Assembly: GCF_902167145.1 (NCBI RefSeq)
Contig: NC_050100.1
Coordinates: 216,436,081-216,500,080, forward strand
Reading direction: 5' to 3'
Length of the DNA: 64,000 nucleotides
DNA from: Zea mays
Lineage: Eukaryota > Streptophyta > Magnoliopsida > Poales > Poaceae
The notes under the pieces are model-generated. The model saw only the letters and a program-made list of their open reading frames with translations, was not told the DNA's origin and did no database searches. A program made the translations under genes and the position numbers. Positions 58,493-64,000 of the stretch are shown here, piece by piece (the first letter of the stretch is position 1; the number at the start of each line of letters is the position of its first letter).

Positions 58493-60341
58493 GACAAATA
58501 TTGGACGAGAAAGCTGCATGCGCGCACCTGCCTGCCCTCGAACCAAGGGACACGCATAGCGGCGACGCGAGCGGAGCGTAGCGGAGAGGAGCCAGACTCC
58601 CTCCCACATGGCTCCCAGGTGGAGATCGCGCGGAGAAGCCGGGAGATGAGATCGATGGGGCACGGAAAGGCGTGGTGACTGGCTGCTGCCGTGCCGACTG
58701 CCGAGGCACAAATTATTAGTATGTGTAAAGGAATCGGATGGATTATTGTGGAGGGAGTTGGAATCCACTAAATCCGCGCGCGCTTTTCCTTCCATTAATT
58801 TCGTGCGCTGTACGTGCAGGTGCAGCACCACCGCGCGCGATCGGCTACGGCAGGTAGGAGGTGTCCAGAAAAGGGGTTGTTTGACATTTGACAATGCAAG
58901 CTAAATTTGCCTCCCCCCGCACCGCACCTCAGTGTATATGTGGAAAGCTCGATCGGCACGTCGCAGTGTGTTTTTCACTCATGATTGGTGCCTGATTAAC
59001 CCTGCCGATCGATCCAGATGGGTGGCCCTCATTATTGGTGCATGCAATGGTGTGGTGGTTGGCTGCGTGCGGTCTTGTCGATCGTGCCGAGCTCATGCCC
59101 TGCTGGTGCCTGCGCCACATCGTCTCTGAATTGAATCAGCCGAAGCTGCTAGCCCGGCCGGCCGGCAACTGCAAGCGCAGCCATTCCGGCAGAGGCGGCG
59201 TGTGAATCTATTGCGTGCGTGCCAATCATGGGTCTAGCAGTCTACCCTGCAGGTTAGCTGCTAGCCAGGTGCATGTGAGGTGGTTCCATATAGCTAGCTT
59301 AAACTGCTGGTCATGTCAAATTACCGGCGCCAGATCTAGCTTTATCGACTAGCTAGCCCGTCCCGTCCCGTCCCATGCGTGCATATGCTGCTTTCCATGC
59401 ATGCCTTGTGATGCTGCTGCTGCTAGCCTGCTACCGCGCCCTAGTTCTGCTACGTACAAAAGCTTAAAAGCTTTGGCAGATCAGTCGCCAGGTTAAAGAC
59501 CACGCGAGCGGGGCTCTGGCCTCTGTCTCGTCGTAGTCCTAGAGTAGAGTGCTATATGGAACCACCTCGCTCGTCGTAGGCATGCACGCTACTAGCTGCA
59601 GCAATGTAGCATGCATATGCTATTATAAATTGTTTATTCATAGCTCAAATCTTTCGTCAACCAGATTAGACGACAATTCAGGATACGGCAGACAAGTGGC
59701 GGACTAGATCTACACTAGTACAATTAATATGCCGTTGCTTGCGAGCATGCATGGCCGACGCCCGACGAGTAGAAAAACCTAACGCCGCTGGCTCGTTGCC
59801 ACCTGCAGGCCGGACGATCGATCGAGGCGCTTTTCCGTGGCCCGGCCGGCAGGCGGCAGGGCCGTACGTCCATCGGTTAGGTCAGTCAGGCTCAGGGGAT
59901 GGCTGAGCAGCCCCCGCCACGGCGATATATAGCTCGCTCGACCGGCGCCCACACATCCTGTCATCTTTTAAAAGAAAAAAATGGAAGCAAGAGGCTCCTC
60001 CTGCTTAGCTTGTGCGTCTCCGCACACAGCGGGGAAGATAAATCATAAACCATAAGGGAATGTAAAAATTATGTATAATATTCTTTTAATTTATTATCAA
60101 ATTTCTAATTATTGAAGGAAACGGCACTAGCAATATGCATGGTCTCTAGCTCTAGTTTTCTAGGCACTAACCGGAAAGACTACTTTGTTTCATCATCACG
60201 TTGTAACTAACAGTGTTCAAAACTGTATCTAATATGTTCTCCTAAAAACAGTCTACATAAAAAAAAAATTATTTGCAATTTCTTAAGATTAGAATATTCT
60301 GACATCTTCTAATTGATCTACATAAAATGCATGGCAACCCC
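58493..60341. other. Intergenic, with an 18-bp inverted repeat
   Basis: No gene recognised. A (GTCCC)n run lies near 59359-59373. GAGGTGGTTCCATATAGC at 59277-59294 has a perfect inverted copy at 59551-59568. Confidence 0.5.
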
Positions 60342-60357
60342 CACTACCGGAATCCGA

Positions 60358-60720
60358 GGCTTTGCCGAGTGTTGCATTCTTTGCCGAGTGCCTTTTGTCG
60401 GGCACTCGGCAAAGACGGCTTTGCCGAGTGCCGCACTCGGTAAAGTTAGGCTCTCGGCAAAGAGCCCCTTTACCGAGTGCTAAACACTCGGCACAGGTAG
60501 GCACTCGGCAAAGACAAGTTTGCCGAGTGTAACGCACTCGGCAAACGGGGCTCTCGGCAAAGGGCCGTCAGCGGCCGTCCCAGAGCTGACGGCCGTCAGT
60601 CTTTGCCGAGAGCCAACGGCTGGCACTCGGCAAAGAGGCTTCTTTGCCGAGTGCTACGTAATAGACACTCGGCAAAGCCCTCTTTGCCGAGTGTCATACC
60701 TAGACACTCGGCAAAGTGTA
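60358..60720. repeat. Left subterminal repeat array of the CACTA element
   Basis: At least fifteen copies of TTTGCCGAGTG or its reverse complement, often paired head to head around short spacers. A second cluster lies at 61640-61875. In related elements the TNPA-type protein binds such repeats. Confidence 0.85.
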
Positions 60721-61696
60721 TTTTCATTTTTTTTATTTTGTCTCCCAAACTTTTTGTGGTATGTTCCTACACTATGTAGACCTACATGTATCATTTGTGG
60801 ACAATTATAACATAGTTTCCATAGTTAGTAGATTTAGTTCGTTTATTTGAATTTCTTCGGAAAATTCAAATTTGAACTGCAGGTCACTCGAAACTTGGAA
60901 AACCGTGCATGAAAAAATGATATTCATGTTACTTAGCATAAGTTACGACCGATTGCAGAAGCGTACCGGAAACTTCGAGCAACATGCTCACTAAACATGG
61001 CCGTGAACTTGGCATCCACATGTTTAAAAATTGTATAAAACACAAACAAAGTCAGAACATCATGAAACTTGTCCACGTGTCATGATATCATATGTATAGG
61101 CTGTGATAAAAATTTTAGAATGTTTGGAGAAAGTTGTGAGACACTATGTGTAGAAACCTAAGAGATCCACATGAAATAACTAGATTTCATGTGGATCTCT
61201 TAGGTTTCTACACATAGTGTCTCACAACTTTCTCCAAACATTCTAAAATTTTTATCACAGCCTGTACATATGATATCATGACACGTGGACAAGTTTCATG
61301 ATTTTCTGACTTTGTTTGTGTTTTATACAATTTTTAAACATGTGGATGCCAAGTTCACGGCCATGTTTAGTGAGCATGTTGCTCGAAGTTTCCGGTACGC
61401 TTCTGCAATCGGTCGTAACTTATGCTAAGTAACATGAATATCATTTTTTCATGCACAGTTTTCCAAGTTTCGAGTGACCTGCAGTTCAAATTTGAATTTT
61501 CCGAAGAAATTCAAATAAACGAACTAAATCTACTAACTATGTAAACTATGTTATAATTGTCCACAAATGATACATGTAGGTCTACATAGTGTAGGAACAT
61601 ACCACAAAAAGTTTGGGAGGCAAAATAAAAAAAATGAAAATACACTTTGCCGAGTGTCTGGAGATGACACTCGGCAAAGAGGGCTTTGCCGAGTGC
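60665..61696. repeat. About 1-kb near-perfect inverted repeat within the CACTA element
   Basis: Arms of roughly 510 bp are mirror copies around a 6-base spacer AACTAG at 61178-61183; base x pairs with 122361 minus x throughout without net insertions. I see only scattered single mismatches up to about 60710/61650, with decay beyond. Transcribed, it would fold into a long RNA hairpin. Confidence 0.92.
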
Positions 61697-62200
61697 TAGA
61701 TGTGTGACACTCGGCAAAGATGTAGTAAAGACTCTTTGCCGAGTGCCGCAACGGGGGACACTCGGCAAAGAACTCTTTGCCGAGTACCGCCGATCTGGCA
61801 CTCGGCAAAGAATATTTTACAATTTTTAAAAAATCTTTGCCGAGTGCCAAATCGCTGGCACTCGGCAAAGAAGGAAAATAACTATGCTGGTTCTTCTTTC
61901 TCCTTTCTCTTCTCTCACGCTCTCTCTTTCTTTGCCCGCGCCGCCGCGCCGCCGTAGTGTCCGCCGCCGCGCCGCCCGCCGTCTGCCCGCCTTGGAGGCC
62001 GCGCCGCCCGCCGTCTGCCTTGGAGGCCGTGCGCCGTGCCCGCCGCGCCGCTCGCCGCGCCGCCCGCCGCGCCCTCCTCGGCCGTGCGTCGTGCTCTCCG
62101 CGGCCGTGTGCCGTGCACCGTCTGTCCGCCCCCTCCCCGCGGCCGTCCCCGCCGCACCCGCTCGCTCGTCGCTCCGCCGCCTCGCCGCCCGCCACCGAAG

Positions 62201-62579
62201 GTATAAATTATGCGTTTTTATATTATTTATATGCGTGTTTATATGTGTGTTCATGAATTTATGCATGTTTATATGTTGCGTGTTTGTTAGTTAATAAACA
62301 AAAATATTTATATGCATGTTTAACTGTTTTGGTCATTTGTTGATAACGAACCGGTATTAGTTAATAAACAATATTATTTACGCCACCTTTTAATTTGAAC
62401 AAACACATGTTTATATTAATGTAATCAAAGTAGACACAGTCACATTTTTAATGAGAAGGAGAATGAGGGTATTTGTGCGTAGGTTGAATGTCCTTATCAT
62501 TTTATGCATGGATTTCCGGCCATCGTGCCGTTGAATTATGCGTGGAAGACAGCCATCGTGCTGATACTTTTATTTGCAG
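62201..62579 (+). other. 5'-UTR intron of the CACTA transposase gene
   Basis: Donor GAAG|GTATAAA at 62201 and acceptor TTTATTTGCAG ending at 62579 separate a pyrimidine- and GC-rich leader (61890-62200) from the exon with the ATG at 62648. Confidence 0.65.
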
Positions 62580-62647
62580 GATTTCGAAACCTCCCCGTGC
62601 AGGGGAGGTGCTGCCGAAATTTTCTGTTGCTAGGCTTCTGTTAGGGG

Positions 62648-64000
62648 ATGGAGGACCGTGAGTGGATGTACACGGGCCGTAGAGGAAGGAACGATGTCAC
62701 CACTGAATGGATTAGAAAGACTGATGATTTCGTGGAACGGGCATATGGCGAAGCTGCTAAAGGAGCGAGTCTAGTCCCGTGCCCGTGCAGCAAATGTGAC
62801 AACCGGAAAAGAAAACCAAAGAAGACCATGGTAGAACATATTTGGAAGAATGGATTTACGTCGGGCTATACTCGGTGGATATTTCATGGTGAAGCGCATC
62901 GTACGAGAGAGGAGGTGCTGAGACAACGTGTCGAGGATTATGACGCGGATGCGGGGGTAGCAGATATGTTGAACGACTATCAGGAGGCACAGTACACGGG
63001 AGGATGTATGGATGACGAGCCAGAGCCGACTGCAAAGGCGTTCTACGACATGTTCGACGCGGCACAGAAGCCCCTTCACGGCCAGACAAAGGTTTCTCAA
63101 CTGGATGCCATTGGGCGTGTAATGGCGTTCAAGTCGCAGTACAGCATGAGTAGAGACGCATTCGATGGCTTGTTGACGGTTATTGGGAGTCTGCTTCCGG
63201 ATGATCACGTTCTGCCAAAGAGCATGTACGAGGCACAGAAACTACTTCGTGCACTCAAGATGACGTATGAGCAGATTCATGCTTGTTCGAAGGGCTGCGT
63301 GCTATTTAGGAAAGAATACGCGGAGGCAAAGTACTGTCCCAAGTGTAATTCGTCTAGGTTTATGGAGGTAGACTCTGGTGATGGACAAAAGAGGCAGCTC
63401 GACATCCCCTTGACAATCCTACGACACCTTCCGTTCGTACCGAGGATCCAGCGTCTGTACATGACAGAGGAATCCGCGAAACAGATGACTTGGCACAAAA
63501 ATGGAAAACGATACAATCCTGACAAGATGGTGCACGCATCAGATGGTGAAGCATGGAAACACTTTGATGACATTCACCGTGAGAAAGCCGAAGAGGCTCG
63601 TAATGTACGTGTTGCGTTGGCCACAGATGGGTTCAATCCCTATGGAATGAGCGCTGCCCCGTACACATGTTGGCCCGTGTTTGTTATCCCAATCAATCTC
63701 CCCCCTGGTGTGTGCTTTCAAAGGCAGAATATATTCGTGTCGTTGATAATTCCCGGACACCCGGGGAACAAAATGGGCGTGTACATGGAGCCTTTGATCG
63801 ATGAATTGGTACGTGCCTGGGAGGAAGGGGTATGGACGTTTGACCGAGCTACGAAGACAAACTTCAGAATGCATGTTTGGTACCAGTACTCCATGCATGA
63901 CTTACCGGCCTATGGGCTATTCTGTGCCTGGTGTGTTCACGGTAAGTTCCCATGCCCAGTTTGCAAGGAAGCTCTCAGGTTCATTTGGTTGAAAAAGGGT
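62648..64000 (+). CDS. TNP2-type CACTA transposase, open at the window edge
   Basis: From the ATG at 62648 the frame is open for 451 codons to base 64000 with no stop, so the gene continues outside. Residues about 4-80 form a transposase-associated domain (EWMYTGRRGRNDVTTEWI, CPCSKC, EHIWKNGFTSGYTRWIFHGE). From about residue 205 the Tnp2 family domain follows: YEQIHACSKGCVLFRKEY with CPKCNSSR, VRVALATDGFNPYGMSAAPY, NLPPGVCFQ, LIIPGHPGNKMGVYMEPLID, YSMHDLPAYGLFCAWCVHGK and CPVCK. It would cut and join the element's ends with the help of a TNPA-like protein bound to the TTTGCCGAGTG repeats. No lesion is visible so far. Confidence 0.9.
   Translation, partial: MEDREWMYTGRRGRNDVTTEWIRKTDDFVERAYGEAAKGASLVPCPCSKCDNRKRKPKKTMVEHIWKNGFTSGYTRWIFHGEAHRTREEVLRQRVEDYDADAGVADMLNDYQEAQYTGGCMDDEPEPTAKAFYDMFDAAQKPLHGQTKVSQLDAIGRVMAFKSQYSMSRDAFDGLLTVIGSLLPDDHVLPKSMYEAQKLLRALKMTYEQIHACSKGCVLFRKEYAEAKYCPKCNSSRFMEVDSGDGQKRQLDIPLTILRHLPFVPRIQRLYMTEESAKQMTWHKNGKRYNPDKMVHASDGEAWKHFDDIHREKAEEARNVRVALATDGFNPYGMSAAPYTCWPVFVIPINLPPGVCFQRQNIFVSLIIPGHPGNKMGVYMEPLIDELVRAWEEGVWTFDRATKTNFRMHVWYQYSMHDLPAYGLFCAWCVHGKFPCPVCKEALRFIWLKKG

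Larger units (their letters stand above)
60342..64000 (+). mobile_element. CACTA (En/Spm-type) DNA transposon, 5' part
   Basis: Starts CACTACCGGAATCCG at 60342, followed by many TTTGCCGAGTG and CACTCGGCAAAG subterminal repeats in both orientations (60360-60720 and 61640-61875), the binding-site arrays of CACTA elements. A long internal hairpin, a 5'-UTR intron and a TNP2-type transposase frame follow. The 3' end and its inverted terminus lie beyond the window. Confidence 0.9.

Noticed and set aside
61551..62266. Minus-strand ORFs up to 214 codons in the CACTA leader
   Set aside because: They read the GC-rich leader and the subterminal repeats backwards; the transposase gene is on the plus strand.

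Overview
The window looks like a maize-type grass chromosome (Zea or a very close relative). The evidence is an Opie/Ji-type copia element, two chromodomain gypsy elements with long LTRs, a Helitron carrying several host gene fragments, a CACTA element with TTTGCCGAGTG subterminal repeats, many MITEs, and two intact GC-rich grass genes. All calls come from reading the sequence and from memory of the families; no database search was run.

Layout. Bases 1-29546 are a stack of nested LTR retrotransposons. The outermost is gypsy element A (+ strand; only its pol end and 3' LTR are visible, 24185-29546). An Opie/Ji-type copia element (+ strand; 4417-4913 and 18592-24184) lies inside it. The copia gag is split by a complete chromovirus, gypsy B (- strand, 4914-18591), flanked by a perfect 5-bp target duplication CCCAT. 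Its left side is occupied by a third gypsy element, C (- strand, 1-4416), which runs off the window. All four are disabled by stops or frameshifts. Gypsy B carries an extra coiled-coil ORF between its primer binding site and gag.

Bases 29547-49272 are gene space with MITEs. It holds an intact, uninterrupted AP2/ERF (DREB A-6 / RAP2.4-like) transcription factor gene at 34941-35966 and an intact nine-exon trehalose-6-phosphate phosphatase gene at 43451-45814. Around them are a hAT MITE with 8-bp duplications, Tourist-type MITEs, a MITE with GGGCATGTACA ends and a decayed LINE endonuclease fragment. The two genes are 7.5 kb apart, on the same strand, and show no sign of being coupled.

Bases 49273-56817 are a Helitron (TCTCTACTAC start, CTAG end, between A and T) that captured pieces of at least four unrelated genes in one orientation: a UGT87-like glycosyltransferase, ALDH6/methylmalonate-semialdehyde dehydrogenase, ABCE1/RLI and nucleoporin NUP155. 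It appears to have landed in an older MITE.

Bases 57186-60341 hold more MITEs and an unexplained perfect 18-bp inverted repeat. From 60342 a CACTA element runs off the right edge. It has subterminal repeats, an internal near-perfect hairpin of about 1 kb, a 5'-UTR intron and a TNP2-type transposase reading frame of 451 codons that is still open at base 64000.
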